The translations under genes were made by a program, and so were the position numbers. The notes below the pieces were generated by a model. It was not told where the DNA came from. It saw only the letters and a list, made by a program, of their open reading frames with translations, and did no database searches. Below, piece by piece: positions 9,768-17,819 of a stretch of DNA of 36,968 nucleotides (its first letter is position 1; each line of letters begins with the position of its first letter). The stretch comes from Mucilaginibacter sp. (GTDB lineage: Bacteria > Bacteroidota > Bacteroidia > Sphingobacteriales > Sphingobacteriaceae), in assembly GCA_028287805.1 (NCBI GenBank), contig JAQBOY010000410.1, positions 1-36,968 on the forward strand. Reading direction: 5' to 3'.

Positions 9768-10314
9768 GATTTTGCTGTTCTTTATTAAGGATATTCCTTA
9801 GTTTCTCTTTAGCCCTGGTTAAATAAACACGTGATGAACTTGGCGACAGGCCAAGTATTTGCGCAATTTCATCATGGTTATAACCATCTATTTCATATAA
9901 ATTAAAAACAGTTATTTGTACTGCCGGAAGCTGCCTCATTAGTTTTAAAATGTCCTGAGCATTCAGGTTATCAATGGCAGTTACCGTATAACTTAATGCT
10001 TCTGCATTTTCCAGATCAGTATTGAATTGAAATTTCAATTCTTTTCGCCTCCTGTCAATAGCGGTATTAATAATGATACTGCGTAGCCAGGGCTTAAAGG
10101 GTTTGTCAGTAGCATAACTGCTTATAGCGTTAAATACTTTTATAAATGCATCGTTCACCACTTCAACCGCATCCTCCCTTGAAAAGCAATAACGTAAACT
10201 AATCCCCATAGCATAGCCATAGAATAGCTTGTACAGCATTTCCTGATATTTTAAGCTGCCTGTTTTACAGTGGCGAATAATCTCTTCTTCAGCAACGCCC
10301 GGGCGTAGATGCAT
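9760..10314 (-). CDS. RNA polymerase sigma-70 family (ECF) factor
   Basis: Region 2: YGYAMGISLRYCFSREDAVEVVNDAFIKVFNAI...FKPWLRSIIINTAIDRRRK; region 4: YNHDEIAQILGLSPSSSRVYLTRAKEKLRNIL. Confidence 0.95.
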   Translation of the reverse strand: MHLRPGVAEEEIIRHCKTGSLKYQEMLYKLFYGYAMGISLRYCFSREDAVEVVNDAFIKVFNAISSYATDKPFKPWLRSIIINTAIDRRRKELKFQFNTDLENAEALSYTVTAIDNLNAQDILKLMRQLPAVQITVFNLYEIDGYNHDEIAQILGLSPSSSRVYLTRAKEKLRNILNKEQQNHG

Positions 10315-10522
10315 TAAAATTTTTTATATCAATAAATATCTTTTTGTTTTTTATCCTTTACGTAACAAAGGCCATACTTGCTACAAGTAAAGCAAATTAA
10401 TTAACAGATAAAATCAAGTCATTAATATAATGGCTGAAAAAGAGGAGCGGGAGAACATTAACTGATATGCCTGTTTATTTTTTTAGAATAAACAAGCATA
10501 TTGCTATAATCTACGTACTATA

Positions 10523-10969
10523 TTATTTAGCTTTCAGCACATAATTATAACCTATAGTATCGGCCGAAGATGCAAAAAGTTGAAGGTTTGTACCATCATA
10601 GAGGTATTGATACACGCCGTTTAAATGAATTTTACCGGATGGGCTTGTTTTTACTGTAGTTGTACCCGAAGGTAAGGTTAGGTCGATAAACTGGATATAT
10701 TGACTATCAGCAATATAGGAACCACGGCTGCCGGCCTGTAGGGTTGTTGTATCACCTGTTACAGCGTATCCGGTAGTGGCAGACATAGTTAATACGATGT
10801 TAGCCGATGTAGTGTCCTTTTTGTTTGTTTGGGAGTTTAAATGTATAACCACAAACGGGCCGCTAAAAGTGCCGGATGGTAAAATAACAGGAGTAGGCGT
10901 GTATTTTGTTGAGCATCCGGCTATTAACAACAATACAGATGGCACCAGGCAGGTAAATATTTTTTTCAT
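10523..10969 (-). CDS. Putative lipoprotein of unknown function
   Basis: Signal peptide with lipobox LLIAGC; beta-rich 148 aa. Confidence 0.7.
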   Translation of the reverse strand: MKKIFTCLVPSVLLLIAGCSTKYTPTPVILPSGTFSGPFVVIHLNSQTNKKDTTSANIVLTMSATTGYAVTGDTTTLQAGSRGSYIADSQYIQFIDLTLPSGTTTVKTSPSGKIHLNGVYQYLYDGTNLQLFASSADTIGYNYVLKAK

Positions 10970-11030
10970 AACAATTCATTTTATAGGTATTACGATAAAA
11001 TTATTAAATACGCTACAGTAAAAATTAAAT

Positions 11031-11834
11031 TTATAATTTTTTTGCTTCATTCCAAAAAACATCCATTTCCGCCAAGGTCATATCATGCAGTTTTTTCCCG
11101 TTTTCATGGGCCTTGTTTTCAAGGTATTGAAAGCGTTTGATGAATTTACGATTAGTTTTTTCCAGGGCGTCTTCAGGATTTATATTGATAAACCGGGCAT
11201 AATTGATCAAAGAAAACAGCAGGTCACCAAATTCATTCTCCGCTTTTTCATGATCTATCGCACATTCATCATCCACGTTAAATTCAGCTTTAAACTCCTG
11301 CATTTCTTCTTCAACCTTAGCCCATACCTGGCTTTTTTCTTCCCAGTCAAAACCAACGCCACGCGCTTTTTCCTGTATACGGGATGCTTTTACCAATGCC
11401 GGTAATGATGCCGGCACACCACCCAGAACAGATTTATTGCCTTCCTTCAGTTTAATCTGTTCCCAGTTACGCTTAACGTCATTTTCATCCCGTACTTTAA
11501 CATCACTATAAATATGCGGATGACGGTTAATTAGTTTATCAGAAATGCTATTTAGTACATCAGTTATATTAAAATCATTGGTTTCTGAACCTATTTTAGC
11601 ATAAAAAACCAGGTGAAGCATAATGTCGCCCAATTCTTTTTTAATCTCCTGCATATCGCCGCTTAATATCGCGTCAGATAGTTCATAAGTCTCTTCAATA
11701 GTTAAATGGCGCAGGCTTTCTAATGTTTGCTTTTTATCCCAGGGGCAATTTATACGAAGATCATCCATAATAGTGAGCAAGCGTTCAAAAGCAGCAGCAG
11801 GAGTGGAGGCGGTTATGGGTGCGGTTATAGCCAT
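11031..11834 (-). CDS. mazG: Nucleoside triphosphate pyrophosphohydrolase MazG
   Basis: CPWDKKQTLESLRHLTIEETYELSDAI, KKELGDIMLHLVFYAKI, ENEFGDLLFSLINYARF; tandem MazG domains. Confidence 0.96.
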   Translation of the reverse strand: MAITAPITASTPAAAFERLLTIMDDLRINCPWDKKQTLESLRHLTIEETYELSDAILSGDMQEIKKELGDIMLHLVFYAKIGSETNDFNITDVLNSISDKLINRHPHIYSDVKVRDENDVKRNWEQIKLKEGNKSVLGGVPASLPALVKASRIQEKARGVGFDWEEKSQVWAKVEEEMQEFKAEFNVDDECAIDHEKAENEFGDLLFSLINYARFININPEDALEKTNRKFIKRFQYLENKAHENGKKLHDMTLAEMDVFWNEAKKL

Positions 11835-11838
11835 ATAT

Positions 11839-11953
11839 TAATGTGCAAATATGCAGATGTGCAAATGTGCGGAATATTTTTTGATGTGCGAATACGTAGA
11901 TGTGCAGATATGCACATCAAAAAAATCATCCTCACATCAAAAATCAGCACATC
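11839..11953 (-). repeat. Degenerate short repeat cluster, copy B, between mnmD and mazG
   Basis: Clustered ATGTGCAAAT / GATGTGC / GCACATC words, including inverted repeat GATGTGCAGATATGCACATC at 11899-11918; minus strand carries GCACATTTGCACATCTGCATATTTGCACAT, matching copy A. Confidence 0.75.
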
Positions 11954-12617
11954 CTCTCAACATCTCCCGTTTACCGGCAGCGCCGGGTATTTTTTGAATC
12001 GTTAAGCCTAATGCTTTAAGCATCCGTTTTAAGTTTCCGGTTATAGCATAAGTGACAAATATGCCACTGGGTTTTAAAAATTGTATGGTATGTGCTATTG
12101 ATTCCTCATTCCACATTTCGGGTTGGTGGGATGCGGCAAAAGCATCAAAATAAATAATATCATATTTATTAGCTGATCGGTAATTCAGCAGTTTGCAATT
12201 AGCAATTTGTAGTGTGCAATAAGTGTTTAATGCAACAGAAGAACCAAGCAGCCCCTCATAATTATCCATAAACTGTTGCCATAAAGTTGAGGATGTGTAT
12301 TGATCATAACCCGTTTTACCAATCATTTCGGTACTTAAAGGGTAAGCTTCTATTCCTGTATAGTACAGTTTGACTTTTTGATTTATACAAAGATCAGCGC
12401 TTAATAAAAAGTTAAGCCCGGTACCAAAGCCAACCTCTAATACCGATACTTCCTTTACATTATTTTTAGTTAAAAAATAGTTTAAGCCCGAATTAACAAA
12501 TACATGCCGGCTCTCCTGTAAAGCACCATTGCGCGAGTGGTAATTTTCTCCTACTTCTGGATTATAAATCGTATTTGAACCATCAGCGGTAAGTGTTATT
12601 TTTAGTTCATGGTTCAT
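11937..12617 (-). CDS. mnmD: tRNA 5-methylaminomethyl-2-thiouridine methyltransferase, MnmC1/MnmD-like
   Basis: LTADGSNTIYNPEVGENYHSRNGALQESRHVFVNSGL, VLEVGFGTGLNFLLS, YDIIYFDAFAASHQPEMWNEE. Confidence 0.93.
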   Translation of the reverse strand: MNHELKITLTADGSNTIYNPEVGENYHSRNGALQESRHVFVNSGLNYFLTKNNVKEVSVLEVGFGTGLNFLLSADLCINQKVKLYYTGIEAYPLSTEMIGKTGYDQYTSSTLWQQFMDNYEGLLGSSVALNTYCTLQIANCKLLNYRSANKYDIIYFDAFAASHQPEMWNEESIAHTIQFLKPSGIFVTYAITGNLKRMLKALGLTIQKIPGAAGKREMLRGCADF

Positions 12618-12658
12618 AAGAGATGGTTGTACTACCTGTAATATAAATGATTATTGCG

Positions 12659-12666
12659 CAAAGATA
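12659..12666 (-). promoter_or_regulatory. Bacteroidota-type -7 promoter element for mnmD
   Basis: Plus strand CAAAGATA = minus TATCTTTG, matching TAnnTTTG upstream of the start at 12617. Confidence 0.4.
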
Positions 12667-12903
12667 GGTGTTTGCCGTATGAAGTTATGCTGTTAACAAT
12701 AAACTCACAGCTAACTAAAGTTTTTTAAAAGATTAGTATAAATGAAATAAGCATTTAATATCTGTAACAATATTTAATCACAAGCGTCTTAAAAGCCGAT
12801 AAAACTGATACTTTAAGATTTCAGGCATACCAATAGCTTTAATAAAGAAACTCCTTTCTACCTTATTAAATAATCAATACTTTAGCAATAAATAATATTA
12901 AAT

Positions 12904-14238
12904 ATGCAAATAAAGAAACATGTTTTAGGTGCAATAGCCGCAATAGCCTTAATGGGGTTTCAGGCAAATGCACAAAAAATAGAATTTACAGAATATAACT
13001 TGCCTAACGGCTTGCATGTTATTCTTCATGATGATCATCATGCACCGGTGGTAGCCGTGTCGGTTATGTATCATGTGGGTTCAAAAAACGAGGCTGCCGG
13101 CCGCACCGGCTTTGCGCACTTTTTTGAACACTTGCTATTTGAGGGTAGCGAAAATATTAAACGTGGCGAATTTATGAAGATCGTATCGGCTAATGGCGGT
13201 CAGAATAATGCAAATACCACACAGGACAGAACATTTTACTACGAAGTATTTCCATCAAACCAACTGGAAACCGGCCTTTGGATGGAAAGCGAACGTATGA
13301 TGCATCCGGTTATTAATGAAATTGGTGTAAAAACACAAAATGAGGTTGTAAAAGAAGAAAAACGTCAAAGTTTGGATAACCGGCCTTACGGCAATGTTAT
13401 TACCTATATAAGCGAAGGCTTGTTTCCAACCCATCCGTACCACAATGGGGTAATAGGTTCTATGAAGGATCTTGATGCGGCAAAGCTGGATGAGTTTAAA
13501 GCATTTTTTAAAAAGTATTATGTTCCCAATAACGCGGTGTTAACCATTGCCGGTGATATTGATGTAGCTAAAACCAAACAATTGATAAACGCGTATTTTG
13601 GCCAGGTGCCCCAAGGTGAAAACATTGTTTATAAAAAGACAGATGAGGCTCCAATAACAAAACAAATTATTGATACGGCGTATGACGCCAATATTCAGAT
13701 ACCTTTAATTGCATCAGCTTATCGTGTGCCGGGCAGGGATACAAGGGATTCAAGGGTAATGGAAATGATATCCTCTATTTTATCAGGTGGTGCAAGTTCA
13801 AAATTGTACAAAAAAATGGTTGATGATAAAAAAGACGCGTTACAAGTTTTGGCCCTCAATTATGCATTGGAAGATTATGGGATGTATATCGTTGGCGCTT
13901 TGCCAAATGGCGGCGCTTCTCCGGCAAATTTATTAACTGATATGGACGAGGAGATTGTAAAGCTGCAAACCAACCTCATTAGCCAGGAAGATTATGAAAA
14001 ATTGCAAAACCAGTTTGAAAATAATTTTGTGAGCGCCAATACCCGTATGCTGGGCATTGCAGAAAATTTGTCTAACGGTTATACCTTTTATCATAAAGAT
14101 ACCAACGAGATTAATAACGAATTAAAAGAGATAAAATCAATAACCAGAGAAGAAATAAGGGATGCTGCAAAGAAGTACCTTAATTCTAATCAACGCCTTT
14201 TATTGTATTATTTGCCCGGAAAAGGTAAAGCTCTATAA
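12904..14238 (+). CDS. M16 family zinc peptidase (predicted active)
   Basis: Signal peptide; HVGSKNEAAGRTGFAHFFEHLLFEGSENI contains the HxxEH motif HFFEH, with NEVVKEEKRQ downstream. Confidence 0.95.
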   Translation: MQIKKHVLGAIAAIALMGFQANAQKIEFTEYNLPNGLHVILHDDHHAPVVAVSVMYHVGSKNEAAGRTGFAHFFEHLLFEGSENIKRGEFMKIVSANGGQNNANTTQDRTFYYEVFPSNQLETGLWMESERMMHPVINEIGVKTQNEVVKEEKRQSLDNRPYGNVITYISEGLFPTHPYHNGVIGSMKDLDAAKLDEFKAFFKKYYVPNNAVLTIAGDIDVAKTKQLINAYFGQVPQGENIVYKKTDEAPITKQIIDTAYDANIQIPLIASAYRVPGRDTRDSRVMEMISSILSGGASSKLYKKMVDDKKDALQVLALNYALEDYGMYIVGALPNGGASPANLLTDMDEEIVKLQTNLISQEDYEKLQNQFENNFVSANTRMLGIAENLSNGYTFYHKDTNEINNELKEIKSITREEIRDAAKKYLNSNQRLLLYYLPGKGKAL

Positions 14239-14263
14239 TTAATTTATATCACTAAAAAAGATC

Positions 14264-16348
14264 ATGAAGAAATATATAATGATAGCTGCCGGCGTATTAT
14301 TAATGCAATATGCGCATGCACAAGTAACAATTGACCGCAGCAAGCAACCAAAGCCTGGCCCGGCCCCGGTTTTAAATATTAAAGATCCGGTTGTTTATAA
14401 ATTAGCTAACGGCATAACAGTTTTGGTTGTTGAAGATCACCGGTTACCCAAAGTTTCAGCAAGTTTTGTTATTGATGCCGGGCCTGTTACCGAGGGTAGT
14501 AAGGCCGGTGCATTCTCTTTAATGGGTGCAATGCTGAACGAAGGAACCAAAACAATGCCCAAAGCCGTGTTTGATGAAGCTGTCGAAAAAATGGGGGCTA
14601 ATGTAAGTCTTAGTGCCTCGGGCGGATCCGCATCTTCGTTAACCCGTTATTTTAAAAGCGCTTTTACGCTGATGGGGCAGGGACTAAAAGAACCTGCATT
14701 TACCCAGGAGTCATTTGATAAGCTTAAAACACAGGAGATAACAGGGTTAAAATCACAAGCTAAAAATGCCCCTGCTATTGCCTCACGTGTTACCAACGCC
14801 CTTACCTATGGTAAAACCCATCCTAGTGGTGAATTTGAAACAGAAGAAGGTATAAAAAATCTGACTTTGCTTGACGTTAAAGCTTTTTACAATAAATATA
14901 TTACACCATCCAGAGCTTATTTAACATTTGTTGGAGATATTAAGCCTGCAGAAGCTAAACTTTTGGCAACAGAAGTATTTGGCTCATGGAAAGGAGCAAT
15001 GTTAACCTTGCCCAAACTTCCTGAGGTGGCTAATCCGCCAAAAACTGAGGTTGATGTAGTTGATTTGCCAAGCGCTGTACAATCAGAAATTCGTGTAGTT
15101 AACCTGGTTGATCTGAAAAAAAACAATCCTGATTATTTCCCTGCCTTATTAGCCAATTATATATTAGGAGGTGGTGCCCAGAGCCGTTTGTTTATGAACC
15201 TGCGCGAAAAACATGGGTTTACTTACGGGGCTTACTCCAGCATAGGTTCGGGAAGGTTCCAGACCTTGTTTAATGCCTCTGCTTCGGTAAGAAATGCTAA
15301 AGCAGACAGCGCTGTTGCCGAATTTTTAAAGGAGATCAACCGCATTCGTTCAGAAAAGGTATCGGTTGAGGAATTAAACATTGCCAAAGCGCTTTATAAT
15401 GGTTCATTCGCATTGGGATTGGAAGACCCGGCGCGTACAGCAACTTTTGCAAGTACCATATTAATTAATGACCTGCCGGCTGATTTTTATAAAACTTACC
15501 TGCAAAAGGTAAATGCAGTAACTGCTGACGATATACTTCGTGTGGCTCAAAAGTATTTTAACTATAACACACGGATAGTAGTAGTAGGCAATACAGCACA
15601 AATGCTTGACGGGCTTAAAAAGAATGGGTACCCGGTAAAATTATATGATGTATATGCTAATCCTGTTACTGCGAGTTCGGCAACAAATCCAGTTCCTGAT
15701 ATAAAAGCAACTGATATTATCAAAAACTACCTGAATGCTATTGGTGGTATTGATGAACTGAATAAGATGAAATCATACGAGTTAACAATGACTATGGCCA
15801 TGCAGGGGATGAATTTGAATGTTGATGAGAAAAAGTTGGCGCCCAATAAGGAATTGATGACTGTTTCGATGGGTAGCAACGTGGTGATGAAGAACGTATT
15901 TGATGGCGATAAGGGCTATCAGCAACAGATGGGTCGCAAAAAAGATCTTTCTGCTGAAGAAATTGCGCAAAAAAAGGTTTTTACTTCCTTAATAGAACAA
16001 ATTGATTATCTAAATAATCCGGCATTTAAACTGGTTGTAAAAGGCATACAAAAGGTAAACGGTTCAGATGCTTACCAGCTTACGGTTACCGACCCTACCG
16101 GCAAAACTTCAACAGAATATTACGACATAAAAAGTAAACTGCTGGTAAAAAACGAAAGCACTACAGTAGCTAATAATGCCGGTGTAACACAAACACTTGA
16201 ATTGAGCGATTATCGTAAAGTGGGCAATTTGATGTTTCCTTATAAACAAGCATTAACAATAGCTGCAGCGGGTCAGGAACAAAACCTGGTAATGAATGTA
16301 ACAGATGTTAAAGTAAATGCAGGTGTAACTGTTGAGGATTTTAAATAA
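14264..16348 (+). CDS. M16 family peptidase-like protein lacking HxxEH, with about 220 aa C-terminal extension
   Basis: VYKLANGITVLVVEDHRLPKVSASFVIDAGPVTEGSKAGAFSLMGAMLNEGT aligns with M16 but without zinc ligands; EKHGFTYGAYSSIGSG is typical of M16. Confidence 0.93.
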   Translation: MKKYIMIAAGVLLMQYAHAQVTIDRSKQPKPGPAPVLNIKDPVVYKLANGITVLVVEDHRLPKVSASFVIDAGPVTEGSKAGAFSLMGAMLNEGTKTMPKAVFDEAVEKMGANVSLSASGGSASSLTRYFKSAFTLMGQGLKEPAFTQESFDKLKTQEITGLKSQAKNAPAIASRVTNALTYGKTHPSGEFETEEGIKNLTLLDVKAFYNKYITPSRAYLTFVGDIKPAEAKLLATEVFGSWKGAMLTLPKLPEVANPPKTEVDVVDLPSAVQSEIRVVNLVDLKKNNPDYFPALLANYILGGGAQSRLFMNLREKHGFTYGAYSSIGSGRFQTLFNASASVRNAKADSAVAEFLKEINRIRSEKVSVEELNIAKALYNGSFALGLEDPARTATFASTILINDLPADFYKTYLQKVNAVTADDILRVAQKYFNYNTRIVVVGNTAQMLDGLKKNGYPVKLYDVYANPVTASSATNPVPDIKATDIIKNYLNAIGGIDELNKMKSYELTMTMAMQGMNLNVDEKKLAPNKELMTVSMGSNVVMKNVFDGDKGYQQQMGRKKDLSAEEIAQKKVFTSLIEQIDYLNNPAFKLVVKGIQKVNGSDAYQLTVTDPTGKTSTEYYDIKSKLLVKNESTTVANNAGVTQTLELSDYRKVGNLMFPYKQALTIAAAGQEQNLVMNVTDVKVNAGVTVEDFK

Positions 16349-16369
16349 TAATTATAGTAATGATATTGG

Positions 16370-16402
16370 AAAGAGCTTGACTATTGGTCAGGCTCTTTTT
16401 GT
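16370..16402 (+). terminator. Rho-independent terminator after the M16 pair
   Basis: AAAGAGCTTGAC-tattg-GTCAGGCTCTTTTTG: 12-bp stem with one G-U pair and a T tract. Confidence 0.85.
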
Positions 16403-16483
16403 TTCTTAACCCAGGCAGCATATTTAATTTAAGGATATGACACTTGTGCCGGATAAAATTTAAGCTATAATAAAATTAAAAAT

Positions 16484-16511
16484 ATTGATTTAATCAAAAT
16501 ACCTACTTTTG
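16484..16511 (+). promoter_or_regulatory. Bacteroidota-type promoter for the deoxyhypusine synthase homologue
   Basis: TTG at 16484-16486, 17-nt spacer, TACTTTTG (TAnnTTTG) at 16504-16511, 24 nt before ATG 16536. Confidence 0.65.
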
Positions 16512-16535
16512 CGCCATTATCTATCAGCTATAATT

Positions 16536-17516
16536 ATGAGCAATACAAGAGGACCCATATCACAATTTATTGAAAGAAACTATCTGCATTTTAATGCAGC
16601 GGCATTGGTTGACGCGGCAAAGGGTTATGAAACACACCTGGCCGAAGGCGGGAAAATGATGGTGACTGTGGCCGGAGCCATGAGCACAGCCGAAATGGGC
16701 ATTTCACTGGCCGAAATGATAAGGCAGGATAAAATTGCTATTATCTCCTGTACCGGCGCTAACCTGGAAGAGGACATTATGAATTTGGTAGCGCATTCTT
16801 TTTATAAGCGTGTACCTAATTACCGCGACTTGAGTCCGCAGGATGAATGGGATCTGCTGGAAAATCATTACAACCGGGTAACAGATACCTGTATACCCGA
16901 AGAAGAGGCTTTCAGGCGCTTGCAAAAGCATATCTACAAAATATGGAAGGATGCCGATAATAATGGCGAGCGATTTTTCCCGCATGAGTACATGTACAAG
17001 ATATTGTTAAGCGGCGAATTGGAGCAATATTATGAAATTGATCCTAAAAACTCATGGATGCTGGCAGCGGCTGAAAAAAATTTACCGATAGTAGTACCCG
17101 GATGGGAAGACTCCACCATGGGTAATATATTTGCATCTTATATTATTAAAGGTGAAATTAAGGCCAGCACTATGAAGAGCGGAATTGAATACATGGCATG
17201 GCTGGCTGATTGGTATATAAAAAACTCTTCAGGAAAAGGAATAGGGTTTTTTCAGATCGGCGGTGGTATAGCGGGCGATTTTCCGATATGTGTTGTACCG
17301 ATGCTTTATCAGGATATGGAAATGCCGGAGATACCTTTTTGGAGTTATTTTTGCCAGATATCCGATTCCACAACCTCTTATGGGTCTTACTCAGGCGCGG
17401 TGCCTAATGAAAAAATAACCTGGGGAAAACTTGATATTCACACACCAAAATTTATTGTAGAGTCTGATGCGACCATTGTAGCTCCGCTGATATTTGCATG
17501 GATACTGGGGCAATAA
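16536..17516 (+). CDS. Deoxyhypusine synthase family protein (bacterial homologue)
   Basis: GGKMMVTVAGAMSTAEMG, ISCTGANLEEDIMN, IVVPGWEDSTMGN, SYGSYSGAVPNEKITWGKL; the Lys in ITWGKL aligns with the active-site Lys of eukaryotic DHS. ATG at 16536 preferred over the TTG at 16509 used in the ORF track because of the promoter position. Confidence 0.92.
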   Translation: MSNTRGPISQFIERNYLHFNAAALVDAAKGYETHLAEGGKMMVTVAGAMSTAEMGISLAEMIRQDKIAIISCTGANLEEDIMNLVAHSFYKRVPNYRDLSPQDEWDLLENHYNRVTDTCIPEEEAFRRLQKHIYKIWKDADNNGERFFPHEYMYKILLSGELEQYYEIDPKNSWMLAAAEKNLPIVVPGWEDSTMGNIFASYIIKGEIKASTMKSGIEYMAWLADWYIKNSSGKGIGFFQIGGGIAGDFPICVVPMLYQDMEMPEIPFWSYFCQISDSTTSYGSYSGAVPNEKITWGKLDIHTPKFIVESDATIVAPLIFAWILGQ

Positions 17517-17703
17517 TAAAAACATTTAAATCTTTAATGGTGAATTAGTGGAGTATAAAAAGAAATTAAATATTTGATTTTCTGCAACAATAGCTATTGC
17601 GGCATGTTAATATTTAAAATTTTTTTATTGCCCCTCCCGTATGTTTTTCGATACTTTTATCCATTATTTAGAACGATTATAAATTATTTATTACTGTCAT
17701 TAA

Positions 17704-17737
17704 TTTGTCAGCGATAGTGTAATAAATTATACTTTTG
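17704..17737 (+). promoter_or_regulatory. Candidate promoter of the ACIII/cytochrome oxidase cluster
   Basis: TTTG at 17704-17707, 22-nt spacer, TACTTTTG (TAnnTTTG) at 17730-17737; about 80 nt before actA. Confidence 0.55.
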
Positions 17738-17819
17738 TCACTGAAAATTCGGATAAAGGTTACATCTTTCGTCAGTTTCAATACATTAATAAAATAACTA
17801 TTTAGCACATAAACACTTT

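Noticed and set aside
10465-10501. ATATGCCTGTTTATT / AATAAACAAGCATAT hairpin downstream of the lipoprotein gene
   Set aside because: One mismatch, AT-rich stem and no clear U tract on the minus strand; not confident enough to call a terminator.
11085-11405. 106 aa plus-strand ORF antisense to mazG
   Set aside because: Fully inside a well-supported coding gene, Phe-rich composition typical of a shadow frame, no family recognised.
16509-16535. TTG start extending the DHS homologue by 9 codons
   Set aside because: It lies partly on the TACTTTTG -7 element, so the ATG at 16536 is more plausible.
17588-17599. CAATAGCTATTG palindrome upstream of actA
   Set aside because: Short, AT-rich, not followed by a T tract or linked to the promoter; chance is likely.
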